DNA from: Acidobacteriota bacterium
GTDB lineage: Bacteria > Acidobacteriota > Holophagae > Thermotomaculales > Thermotomaculaceae
DNA: 11,829 bases
Direction: 5' to 3'
NCBI GenBank assembly: GCA_027038695.1
Contig: JALWHA010000146.1
Span: 378-12,206 of the forward strand
How positions within the stretch are numbered: the stretch's first letter is position 1; each line of letters starts with the position of its first letter. Shown piece by piece: positions 1 through 7,329 of the stretch. A program made the position numbers and the translations under genes. The notes beneath the pieces were generated by a model that was not told the origin of the DNA, ran no database searches, and saw only the letters and a program-made list of their open reading frames with translations.

Positions 1-1733
1 ACATTATTCACTCGTTAGAACAGGTATTTAACGAGATAAAAAACGGGAAACTTGATTTAGGCCAAAAAGTTTTAACCCTAATTTACAACACTCATATACT
101 CATAACAAACAGACTAAACGGAGAGAAAATCAAAAAAAAGGAGATAGACAATATAAAAAAGACAATAAACAAGATACTTGCGGAAAAAAAAGAAATACAG
201 CAGACAGATTTAGAATATATCCTTGCAAAATTGCCTAAAGAGTTGACCCAAACCTTCACAGATAGTGAAAAAAACAGAATCTATGTTAATGTAAAAAAAG
301 GAAAAAGCATAATGCTTTGCGAAAAAACACTAAACTTTGAAACATTTGAAAATGATATAGAAAAAATAACCGATAAATTAAAAGAAAAAGGGGAAGTAAT
401 CGCTCTGGTTCCCGGAGAATTAAAAAACGACAATTCAGAGATTGAATTTGCTATAGTTTATGCCTCCAACTTAGAAAAAAACAAGTTAAAGAGAAAATGC
501 GGGAAAAAGAGCAAGGTTTCAATACTTTTAAAAACAGAAATTATAGAGCCTCCGGAATTTAAACAAACTCAAAAAAGTTTAAAAATATCTCCCGTATTAA
601 GGATTGAATCTTCTCAAATAGACAAACTATTAGGGGATATTGACGAACTTGAAACCACTAAAAACGAGTTGATAAATAAAGCAAAAGAGGTTACGGAAGA
701 ATTTCAATTTGAAAAACTTGATTTTTTTATTTCACTATTAAACAAAAAAATAAGCGACCTGCATAAAAACATTGTAAATTTAAGGTTAGTTACCCTGTGG
801 CCGCTTTTCCAGATTGTTGAAGACACTTTAAAAACAACGGCGGCACAACTTAACAAAAAGGTAAAGGTTGAGATTAAAGGGGCAAACGCGAAGATTGACA
901 AACCTATAATTGACATTCTCATTGACCCGCTAATCCACCTTGCAAGAAACGCGTTAGACCACGGCATTGAACCTCCGGCGGAAAGAGTAAAAAAAGGAAA
1001 AAGCGAAGAAGGCAAAGTAACAATAAACGCATATCAAAGCGAAAATTCGGTTTTCATTGAATTCAAAGACGACGGAAACGGCATTGATTTAAAAAAGGTA
1101 AAAGAGAAGGCTCAGAAATTAGGGTTAACCGAAATTTATCATAACATTACAGAGGAGCAATTGCTTCAATTCCTTTTCAAACCGGGATTTTCTACCAAAG
1201 AACATACATCAAAGATATCCGGAAGAGGAATCGGCCTTGATTTTGTAAAGGCTACCCTAACCTCAATAGGGGGGGATATCTTTATTAAAAGCGAAAAGGG
1301 GAAAGGCACCACGTTTACCCTGCAATTGCCGTTAACAACAGCAATAATGCCGTTGTTCTTTGCTAAAGTTGACGACTTTACAATATGTATTCCGGAATTT
1401 GCAATTACCGAAATTGAAGAATTCCGAAATGATAGGCTTATTTACTTAAATAACAAAACTTATTACAAATGCGACAACTCTCCCGTCCCTTTAATTAACC
1501 TCCCTCAACTTTTAAACAAAACAACGATTTTTTCCTCTTTTCTTAATGTCATTACCGTCAACTTTGCAAACACAAACATATGCGTCCTCGTAAATAAGAT
1601 AATAGACCACGAGGAAAAAACCATTATTCCCTTTAAGGGGAAATTAAAAAAATTCCCGCTTTTCTCGGGGGTTTGCAGGTATAAAAACGATAAGATCGGC
1701 TTCGTGTTAGACATTAACCAATTAGTAGAATAA
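1..1733 (+). CDS. cheA: Chemotaxis histidine kinase CheA (5' end outside window)
   Basis: CheA autophosphorylates on an N-terminal HPt histidine and passes the phosphate to response regulators, under control of chemoreceptors through CheW. The frame is open from the window edge (first full codon at 3). Residues encoded from 3 onward (IIHSLEQVFNEI...) match the end of the HPt/P1 domain, so a TTG at 231 is internal and the gene starts upstream; the phospho-histidine is off-window. Counting visible residues from nucleotide 3, a dimerisation (P3) segment is near 195-260. The kinase domain follows, with N box HLARNALDHGIE (312-323), G1 DDGNGID (356-362), a LFKPGFSTKE F-box region, G2 GRGIGLD (407-413) and GKGTTF (433-438). 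A CheW-like P5 domain runs from about 446 to 576. All ATP-binding boxes are intact, so the kinase is probably active. The stop lies 13 nt before cheW. Confidence 0.96.
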   Translation, partial: IIHSLEQVFNEIKNGKLDLGQKVLTLIYNTHILITNRLNGEKIKKKEIDNIKKTINKILAEKKEIQQTDLEYILAKLPKELTQTFTDSEKNRIYVNVKKGKSIMLCEKTLNFETFENDIEKITDKLKEKGEVIALVPGELKNDNSEIEFAIVYASNLEKNKLKRKCGKKSKVSILLKTEIIEPPEFKQTQKSLKISPVLRIESSQIDKLLGDIDELETTKNELINKAKEVTEEFQFEKLDFFISLLNKKISDLHKNIVNLRLVTLWPLFQIVEDTLKTTAAQLNKKVKVEIKGANAKIDKPIIDILIDPLIHLARNALDHGIEPPAERVKKGKSEEGKVTINAYQSENSVFIEFKDDGNGIDLKKVKEKAQKLGLTEIYHNITEEQLLQFLFKPGFSTKEHTSKISGRGIGLDFVKATLTSIGGDIFIKSEKGKGTTFTLQLPLTTAIMPLFFAKVDDFTICIPEFAITEIEEFRNDRLIYLNNKTYYKCDNSPVPLINLPQLLNKTTIFSSFLNVITVNFANTNICVLVNKIIDHEEKTIIPFKGKLKKFPLFSGVCRYKNDKIGFVLDINQLVE

Positions 1734-1746
1734 ACGAAGAAAAAGT

Positions 1747-2172
1747 ATGAAACAAAAATCAAATTCACAACTTTTAATTTTTAAAATCAACGAACAGTTC
1801 TTCGCCGTAAACACCAAACATATAAAAGAAATTATAGAACACTCACACTTTTTCGCTATTCCCGTTGACACACCGCATATATTAGGAATACTTTTACACA
1901 GAAACGAAGCAATTGCGGTTTTAAACACTAACTATTATTTTGAGATCAAACCTAAAAAACACAATTTTTATATTATTTTAAACCATATGGTATCTTTGCC
2001 CGTGGACGAATTAGGCGGAATATTTAACGCGGTTCAATTTAAAAGAGGAGATAAAAAAATCAAATCGCCGTTTTTATCCGAAATATTCTATATTAACGAC
2101 AGGGCGGTCTCTGTTGTAGACTATGAGGAATTGATAAACCATGAAGGACAAACCGTATTATTTCCCATTTAA
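1747..2172 (+). CDS. cheW: CheW-like chemotaxis coupling protein (diverged)
   Basis: A single CheW domain of 141 aa, slightly short for the family, expected to bridge CheA P5 and chemoreceptor tips in the cytoplasm. The N-terminal strand QLLIFKINEQFFAVNTKHIKEII fits the family pattern, as does the later P-x-x-P-x-x-x-G-I segment. However, the usual GVINLRG signature reads GILLHRNEAIAVLN, so the R-G pair is altered, and the middle of the protein is poorly conserved. It lies between cheA and cheR; its last 32 nt overlap cheR. The start is the first ATG after cheA, with only a weak purine-rich ribosome site. Position in the cluster supports CheW; sequence alone would support a CheW-domain protein with altered receptor contacts. 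Confidence 0.8.
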   Translation: MKQKSNSQLLIFKINEQFFAVNTKHIKEIIEHSHFFAIPVDTPHILGILLHRNEAIAVLNTNYYFEIKPKKHNFYIILNHMVSLPVDELGGIFNAVQFKRGDKKIKSPFLSEIFYINDRAVSVVDYEELINHEGQTVLFPI

Positions 2173-2941
2173 CGACTATGTGAAAATCTTTGAAGAAATT
2201 ACCTGTTGCCAAATCAATCCGGAAAAAACATTAATTGCAAAAAGGCTTGAAAGGTTTTTAAAAAAATTTAATATAACCCCCGACAATGTTGAGTTCGCAG
2301 AAAGGGTAATAAAATCGGACAACAGGTATCTTAATTCATTTTTAGATATATTCATTCCGGTAGAAAGTTTTTTCTTCAGGGAACAAGACTACCTTGATTT
2401 AACATTACAACTTATAAAAAAACACTCTTTAAAAAATGTGCTTGTTGCCCCTTGTGCAGGGGGAGAAACGGTATACTCTTTAAAGATACTTGCCGAGGAA
2501 AAAAACATTAAAAATAATATATTTATTACGGGATTGGACATCTCAGAAAGAGCAATAGAAAAAGCCCAAAGGGGAATTTACAACGAATACTCGCTTAACA
2601 AAGCAGACTACAAAATAAAAAATAAATATTTCAGAGTACAAAATAACAAATATATAATAAATAATGAGTTAAAAAGAGATGCTTCTTTCATAACGGCAAA
2701 CCTCGCCACCTTTAAGGCTTACCGCAAATATGATATAATTTTATGTCGCAACCTATTAATTTATTTGAGAGAAGCAAGCATTAAATTGATATTGAAAAGA
2801 ATTTGTAAAATGTTAAAAAACAACGGTTTTTTAATTTTAGGAAAATCGGATTTGCCTTTTATGAAAAATGAAACAAATTTTTACAAAGTGGAATTAAACA
2901 ACTTAGTTTACTTCAGGAAAAAATTATGGCTAAACTGTTAA
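2141..2941 (+). CDS. cheR: Chemoreceptor glutamate methyltransferase, CheR family
   Basis: CheR uses S-adenosylmethionine to methylate glutamates on chemoreceptors during adaptation. The 266-aa protein has the helical N-terminal domain (K...AKRLERFLKKF) and the FFRE motif. A Rossmann SAM-binding domain follows, with GLDIS, A-x-x-G-I-Y and the CRNLLIYL signature. The glycine-rich loop is unusual: CAGGETVYSL stands where most CheRs have C-S-T-G-E-E-P-Y-S-L, so the second Glu and the Pro are replaced. The ATG at 2141 has a good Shine-Dalgarno (GAGGAA, 2125-2130) inside cheW and gives a normal-length N-terminus. A GTG at 2180, just after the cheW stop, is a less likely alternative. Both ends overlap neighbours (32 nt with cheW, 16 nt with cheB), which suggests translational coupling. 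Confidence 0.9.
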   Translation: MKDKPYYFPFNDYVKIFEEITCCQINPEKTLIAKRLERFLKKFNITPDNVEFAERVIKSDNRYLNSFLDIFIPVESFFFREQDYLDLTLQLIKKHSLKNVLVAPCAGGETVYSLKILAEEKNIKNNIFITGLDISERAIEKAQRGIYNEYSLNKADYKIKNKYFRVQNNKYIINNELKRDASFITANLATFKAYRKYDIILCRNLLIYLREASIKLILKRICKMLKNNGFLILGKSDLPFMKNETNFYKVELNNLVYFRKKLWLNC

Positions 2942-3945
2942 TAGTTGAAGATTCGGACGTAACGAGAAACGAAATTAAAATTATAGCCTTAAAAAGTGGA
3001 TTATTTTCGGAAATCATAACAGCCACCACGGGAGAAGAAGGCATAAAGCAAACAGTAAAAAATAAACCCGACGCATGCATATTAGATTTAGAAATGCCGA
3101 GAATGGGAGGATTTACGTTCCTAAAATGGTTAATGAAAAACAATCCCATACCGGTTTTGATATTTTCCTCTCTTTACACTGAAAATAATATTCTCAAAGC
3201 GCTTGAACTCGGAGCGATAGATTTTTTAGGAAAAGAAGAAAATTACATTACCTCAAAGTTTAAAGAAAAATTTGTAGAAAAATTAAAAATCTTAAAAAAT
3301 TCAAAACCAAGGCAAATTAAAATCACTGCCGAAAATCATCTCCAAACAAAGACAAGGGAAGAACAAAACAAAAAGTTAAAGTATAAACTGATAATAATCG
3401 GAGCCTCAACCGGGGGGCCTACCGCCATACAAACACTTCTTAAAAGCATAGACGGCAAAATAAATACCCCTATCGTTATCTGTCAACATATGCCGAAGAA
3501 TTTCACCTCTCTTTTTGCAAAAAGATTAAATAATATAGTAAAGAAATACGAAGTTAAAGAAGCAAACAACCGCGATAAATTAAAAGAAAATTTCGTTTAC
3601 ATTTGCCCCGGAGAATCCCATTTGATAATTACGGGAAGAAAAATAGATATCGTGCCATCAAAATCAAGCGACCTATATACCCCTTCAATTGACATAACCT
3701 TTGAAAGTGCGGCTTCTTACTACAGGGAATCACTTTTAGCAATAGTGTTAACGGGAATGGGAAAGGACGGGGTTAAAGGAGCTAAAAAGATAAAAGGAAA
3801 CCACGGGACAGTAATAATAGAATCGCCGGAATCGTGCGTAGTCTACGGAATGCCCAAGGAAATTGCCGTTAATAACCTTCATGACTATCAATTGCCGATA
3901 GAAAAAATAGGAGATAAAATTGTTGAACTCTCGGAAGAAGATTAG
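2926..3945 (+). CDS. cheB: Chemotaxis response regulator / protein-glutamate methylesterase CheB
   Basis: CheB removes methyl groups added by CheR (and deamidates receptor glutamines) and is activated by phosphorylation from CheA. The receiver domain spans residues 1-120: acidic pair E8/D9, phosphoacceptor D54 in LDLEMPRMGG, S81, and K103 in GAIDFLGKEE. After a charged linker (about 121-152) comes the methylesterase domain, with the catalytic triad S161 (GASTGG), H188 (QHMP) and D281 (TGMGKDG); the late CVVYGMPKE motif is also present. Deviations are small: MDG is MGG in the receiver, and the Pro after the conserved Lys is Glu. The ATG at 2926 lies inside the end of cheR with an AGGAAA ribosome site 5 nt upstream. 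Length (339 aa) is typical. Confidence 0.96.
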   Translation: MAKLLIVEDSDVTRNEIKIIALKSGLFSEIITATTGEEGIKQTVKNKPDACILDLEMPRMGGFTFLKWLMKNNPIPVLIFSSLYTENNILKALELGAIDFLGKEENYITSKFKEKFVEKLKILKNSKPRQIKITAENHLQTKTREEQNKKLKYKLIIIGASTGGPTAIQTLLKSIDGKINTPIVICQHMPKNFTSLFAKRLNNIVKKYEVKEANNRDKLKENFVYICPGESHLIITGRKIDIVPSKSSDLYTPSIDITFESAASYYRESLLAIVLTGMGKDGVKGAKKIKGNHGTVIIESPESCVVYGMPKEIAVNNLHDYQLPIEKIGDKIVELSEED

Positions 3946-5005
3946 TTATTTTATTATTGTTTTTATATTTTGTTTCGTATCAAAATCGGAAATAATCCCA
4001 AAACAAAACACCCTATCCCTGTATTTAAACCTCTCTCAAGCAACAAATTTCACAGGCAAAGTAACCTATGTAAATGACGGAGACACAATAGAAGTTAAAC
4101 GAGACGATAACGGAGAAACAGAGAGAATAAGAATGCTCGGGATTAACACCCCCGAAGAGAGGTACAAAGACGATAACGGAGATTGGATTTACGACCCCGA
4201 ACCTTACGCTGAAGATGCATATCATTATACAAAAAACCTTGTTGACGGTCAAAGCGTGTATATTTACTGCGCCTCAGACCCTGATTACCAGAGAGACCAT
4301 TATGGCAGAGTCCTCGGAGTTGTCGTAATAAACGGAAGGATATTAAATGTAGAACTTTTAAGAAACGGGCTTGCAAAGAGGTACCTTTACAATGAAAACC
4401 CTATACTTAAAATTGAACAATGGGTTAAAGCGGAAGCGTCAGCAAGGATTAGAAGAATAAACCTATGGTCTCATTACCACAAAAACAGAATAGTGATAAC
4501 AGAAGCTTACCCCGACCCGCCCGGAAACGAAACAGATACAGGGGAAGAGTTTATTGAAATAAAAAACTTCGGCAAAAAACCTGTTAACCTGAAAAATTGG
4601 CTATTCACTTTTGATAAAAGCACCGGTTATGACACTCTTACTTCGAATGATTTTGTTTTAAACCCGGGAGAGGTCTGTGTAATAAGCACAATAAACGAAA
4701 GTGATTTCAGAAATCTATTCCCGTCAATGCCTCAAAACGCAAAATACTTAAAATCGGAGAATGACTTCTGGTTTGCAAACAACCCTCACCCCACCCAACA
4801 GAGGATATTTTACCTTGTTACTCCCGATAAATATATAGAGGAGGCCTTAACCTTTGACCTTGATTGGTACGACGGCTTGAGAAACGGAGGCAAAAGCCTG
4901 CAAAGGGTTAACTTCAGGGAGATTGAAACGGGACAAATAGGGGAAAACAGCGCAGACAAATCATTATTCAAAGCGGACACTCCTAATCCCGGAATTGTTG
5001 AATAA
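3920..5005 (+). CDS. Exported thermonuclease-like protein with C-terminal lamin-tail domain
   Basis: This is a likely secreted or surface nuclease. Residues 1-23 form a signal peptide (RKK, then a hydrophobic stretch to about residue 20, probable cleavage after SKS). A staphylococcal-nuclease domain follows (about 44-190): DGDT (53-56), R71 in RMLGINTPE, E79, and R130 in DHYGR match the SNase D21, R35, E43 and R87 positions. The position matching the calcium ligand D40 is N76. Residues about 191-361 look like a lamin-tail domain (VITEAYPDPP, EEFIEIKNFG, W-L-F, GKSLQR, TPNPG), often found on exported nucleases and adhesins. The start is TTG at 3920 (or the adjacent TTG at 3923), chosen because AGGAG at 3909-3913 sits 6-9 nt upstream and because the signal peptide follows directly. 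It overlaps cheB by 26 nt, so it is probably co-transcribed with the che genes. Confidence 0.85.
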   Translation: MLNSRKKISYFIIVFIFCFVSKSEIIPKQNTLSLYLNLSQATNFTGKVTYVNDGDTIEVKRDDNGETERIRMLGINTPEERYKDDNGDWIYDPEPYAEDAYHYTKNLVDGQSVYIYCASDPDYQRDHYGRVLGVVVINGRILNVELLRNGLAKRYLYNENPILKIEQWVKAEASARIRRINLWSHYHKNRIVITEAYPDPPGNETDTGEEFIEIKNFGKKPVNLKNWLFTFDKSTGYDTLTSNDFVLNPGEVCVISTINESDFRNLFPSMPQNAKYLKSENDFWFANNPHPTQQRIFYLVTPDKYIEEALTFDLDWYDGLRNGGKSLQRVNFREIETGQIGENSADKSLFKADTPNPGIVE

Positions 5006-5031
5006 ATGAAAGCATAAAAAAACACTTTTCC

Positions 5032-5040
5032 TGATATAAT
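5032..5040 (+). promoter_or_regulatory. Extended -10 promoter for the BMC cassette
   Basis: TGATATAAT is a perfect TGn-TATAAT extended -10 in the 63-nt gap before the EutN-like gene. The hexamer at the expected -35 position (5012-5017, GCATAA) is poor, as is common for extended -10 promoters. The predicted start near 5047 would leave a 5' UTR of roughly 20 nt that includes the GAGGGAG ribosome site. No intrinsic terminator is visible between the nuclease gene and this element, so upstream read-through is also possible. Confidence 0.55.
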
Positions 5041-5068
5041 AACAATGAAAAATTGAGGGAGCGGAATA

Positions 5069-5350
5069 TTGTTTATAGGAAAGGTAAGCGGAACGGTAGT
5101 TGCCACAAGAAAAGACCCTAAACTTTTCGGGAAAAAACTATTGGTTGTTATACCGGTTGACCAAAAACTTAAAGAAAAAAAAGATTACCTTGTTGCGGTT
5201 GACACGGTTAGCGCAGGGTATAAAGAGTATGTTCTGGTCGTTCAGGGCAGTTCCGCAAGGATGGCTGAAGGAATGAAAGACTGCCCCGTTGATTCGGCAA
5301 TTATAGGTATTGTTGACAGTTTTGTAATTGACGGAAAGGAAATAAAATGA
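5069..5350 (+). CDS. EutN/CcmL-family microcompartment vertex protein (BMC-P)
   Basis: EutN/CcmL proteins form pentamers that cap the vertices of polyhedral bacterial microcompartments. The 93-aa product starts MFIGKVSGTVVATRKDP and contains KKLLVVIPVD, AVDTVSAGYKEYVLVVQGSSAR, CPVDSAIIGIVD; these are the family's conserved blocks in the right order, and the length is typical. The start is TTG: the alignment begins exactly there, no in-frame ATG lies nearby, and GAGGGAG (5055-5061) is 7 nt upstream. The stop overlaps the next start in an ATGA junction, so it is translationally coupled to the PduS-like gene. It is the first gene of a three-gene shell/electron-transfer set. Confidence 0.95.
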   Translation: MFIGKVSGTVVATRKDPKLFGKKLLVVIPVDQKLKEKKDYLVAVDTVSAGYKEYVLVVQGSSARMAEGMKDCPVDSAIIGIVDSFVIDGKEIK

Positions 5351-6654
5351 GCGTTGTTGATAAAGTAAAAAACGCAGGCATCGTAGGAGCAGGGGGAGCG
5401 GGCTTCCCAACCTATGTTAAACTTCAATCAAAACCTGACACTTACATATGCAATGCAGCCGAATGCGAGCCCCTTCTTTACACAGATTACTATGTAATAA
5501 AAAACAACATCACAGACATAATCAAAGGCTTGAAAATAGCAATGAAAACAACAGGTGCAAAACAGGGATACTTTGCAATAAAAAAGAAAAGAAACGCTCT
5601 CTTTCCTTTAATTGAGGAAGAGATAAAAAAGCAAAAAGCGAACAATATAAAACTATTTATTTTAGGAGACTACTACCCTGCAGGAGACGAGCAATCCCTT
5701 GTACACGATGTAACGGGAAGGATTGTTCCTCAAAAGGGAATCCCCATAGATGTAAATGTTGCGGTAAACAATGCGCTTACCCTTGCTCAAATATCAAAAT
5801 CCGTTGAAAACAATGAGCCTGTCTATCAAAGATTTGTTTCGGTTGTGGGAGAGGTTGAAAATCCGTTTGTTGCAATTGTTAAAATAGGAACCCCGTTCAA
5901 AGCCTTGATTGATTATGCAAAACCTAAAGAAGGAACCGTTTTAATTGAAGGCGGGGTAATGATGGGAAAAGTCAAAACCCCTGAAGATGTTGTAACAAAA
6001 ACCACAGGCGCATTAGTGTTTTTAAAAGAAAACAACCCTGCCGTCAGGGAAAAAACTGCATCTTTTGAGACACTAACAAGGTTTTCAAAAGCCGCATGCT
6101 GTCAATGTACCGAGTGTACCGTGCTTTGTCCGAGGCATAATTTAGGGCACAAGATAGAGCCTCATATGATAATGAGAACCTTAAATTACGGTTTAGACTC
6201 TTCCTCCCACATAGCGCAAGCTGCATTTTTATGTTGTCAATGCGGAGTTTGTTCAATGTTCTCATGCCCATTCGGGTTATCGCCTAAAAGGGTTTACGCA
6301 TACTTCAGGGAAAAGCTGGGGGAATATAATATTCCTAAAACCGAACATAAAGCCGATCCCTTTAACGAAGCCAAAAAGGTTCCCACAAAGAGGCTTATGG
6401 CAAGATTGGGAATACTTCATTTAGACGTAAAACCTGAATTTACAGGTGAATTTCAATACAAGGGGGAGTACATCATCCCTTTGAAACAACATATCGGAGC
6501 ACCCTCTATCCCCATAGTTAAAGAAGGTGAAAGGGTTTCAAAGGGAGAGGTAATTTCAAAGTGCGAAGAAAAATCATTATGTGTTCCCGTTCATTCTCCC
6601 GTAAACGGAATAGTTAATAAAGTAAATAATAACTTTGTTATAATAGGAAGTTGA
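5347..6654 (+). CDS. pduS: PduS-like BMC-associated flavin/Fe-S oxidoreductase (RnfC-like)
   Basis: PduS is a flavin and iron-sulfur protein of the propanediol microcompartment, described as a cobalamin reductase that also interacts with the PduT shell protein. This 435-aa homologue has the nucleotide/FMN-binding start GAGGAGFP (14-21), NAAECEP (36-42), and a complex-I 51-kDa/RnfC-like core. Two 4Fe-4S motifs follow: C251, C254, C257, C261 followed by Pro, and C296, C299, C302, C307 followed by Pro. The C-terminus (about 375-435) is an RnfC-type sandwich segment (PLKQHIGAPSIP, VHSPVNGIV). Length is close to enteric PduS. ATG is in a 4-nt overlap with the EutN-like stop, with GGAAAGGA just upstream. 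The natural substrate is not readable; in a non-Pdu compartment it may regenerate NAD+ or move electrons across the shell rather than reduce cobalamin. Confidence 0.92.
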   Translation: MSVVDKVKNAGIVGAGGAGFPTYVKLQSKPDTYICNAAECEPLLYTDYYVIKNNITDIIKGLKIAMKTTGAKQGYFAIKKKRNALFPLIEEEIKKQKANNIKLFILGDYYPAGDEQSLVHDVTGRIVPQKGIPIDVNVAVNNALTLAQISKSVENNEPVYQRFVSVVGEVENPFVAIVKIGTPFKALIDYAKPKEGTVLIEGGVMMGKVKTPEDVVTKTTGALVFLKENNPAVREKTASFETLTRFSKAACCQCTECTVLCPRHNLGHKIEPHMIMRTLNYGLDSSSHIAQAAFLCCQCGVCSMFSCPFGLSPKRVYAYFREKLGEYNIPKTEHKADPFNEAKKVPTKRLMARLGILHLDVKPEFTGEFQYKGEYIIPLKQHIGAPSIPIVKEGERVSKGEVISKCEEKSLCVPVHSPVNGIVNKVNNNFVIIGS

Positions 6655-6655
6655 T

Positions 6656-7204
6656 ATGAGCCACGCTATAGGAATGATTGAGCTAAACAGCATAGCAAGG
6701 GGTTTTCAGGTTTGCGACAGGGTTTTAAAAACCGCAAAAGTGAAACTTGTTACATCACAGACAATTTGCCCCGGCAAATACATAGTCTTTGTCAACGGGG
6801 AGGTTGCCGAAGTTGAATCCGCTATCACAAACGGAATTGAAGAAGGGGAAGGGTATGTCGTTGACCATTTAATAATACCCAATGTTCACCCTGAAGTTTT
6901 CCCGGCACTTTACTCAACAAAAACAGTTTCAAATGTTGAAGCATTGGGTGTAATTGAAACCTTTTCGGTAGTTTCTTCCATTTATGCCGCAGACGCCGCG
7001 GTAAAAACAGCGTCTATTGAGTTAATTGAAATAAGAATGGCAATGGGATTGGGAGGAAAAGCATTTACGGTTTTTACAGGTACGGTTGCCGATGTGGAGG
7101 CGTCAGTAAAAAGCGGAACGGACGCCATAAAAGATAAAGCAATGCTTGTTTCAACAACAATCATCCCCTCCCCTCACCCTGATTTAAAACTTGAAATTCT
7201 ATAA
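6656..7204 (+). CDS. pduT: PduT-like tandem-domain BMC shell protein (BMC-T) with Fe-S cysteine
   Basis: Two BMC domains in tandem (about 3-88 and 95-182; AIGMIELNSIARG and ALGVIETFSVVSS mark their starts) identify a trimeric pseudohexamer tile of the shell facet. The motif SQTICPGKY places a Cys at residue 38. In enteric PduT, Cys38 from three subunits holds a 4Fe-4S cluster in the central pore, giving an electron conduit through the shell. Length (182 aa) matches PduT. The gene begins 1 nt after the pduS-like stop, with AGGAAG inside that gene's end as ribosome site. Being beside a PduS homologue matches the PduS-PduT partnership known from the propanediol system. Family assignment is firm; electron transfer is inferred from the conserved Cys. 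Confidence 0.95.
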   Translation: MSHAIGMIELNSIARGFQVCDRVLKTAKVKLVTSQTICPGKYIVFVNGEVAEVESAITNGIEEGEGYVVDHLIIPNVHPEVFPALYSTKTVSNVEALGVIETFSVVSSIYAADAAVKTASIELIEIRMAMGLGGKAFTVFTGTVADVEASVKSGTDAIKDKAMLVSTTIIPSPHPDLKLEIL

Positions 7205-7287
7205 AAAAGCAAATTACGCTTAACCTTAAAAACAAACAAAAAAAACTTTTCTAAAATGTGAAAAATATCTTTATCTTTTGTGAATAA

Positions 7288-7296
7288 TGTTATAAA
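7288..7296 (+). promoter_or_regulatory. Putative extended -10 promoter for the FadL-like gene
   Basis: TGTTATAAA (TGn followed by TATAAA, one mismatch from TATAAT) lies in the 125-nt AT-rich gap between the BMC-T gene and the outer-membrane protein gene. No convincing -35 is present at 17 nt. A start near 7303 would give a UTR of about 27 nt with a perfect AGGAGG. The gap otherwise shows only A-runs and no convincing terminator hairpin. Confidence 0.4.
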
Positions 7297-7329
7297 CTAT
7301 CTTGCGAATGGGATATTAGGAGGTTGTTA

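Noticed and set aside
231..1733. A complete 500-aa kinase gene starting at TTG 231
   Set aside because: The frame is open upstream to the window edge and encodes the end of an HPt domain, so the gene is longer and truncated by the window.
7205..7230. Possible terminator after the BMC-T gene (AAGC ... GCTT)
   Set aside because: The stem is only 4 bp and no T tract follows.
7324..7329. TTG at 7324 as start of the FadL-like gene
   Set aside because: It abuts the AGGAGG ribosome site with no spacing; ATG 7330 has ideal spacing and starts a normal MKK signal peptide.
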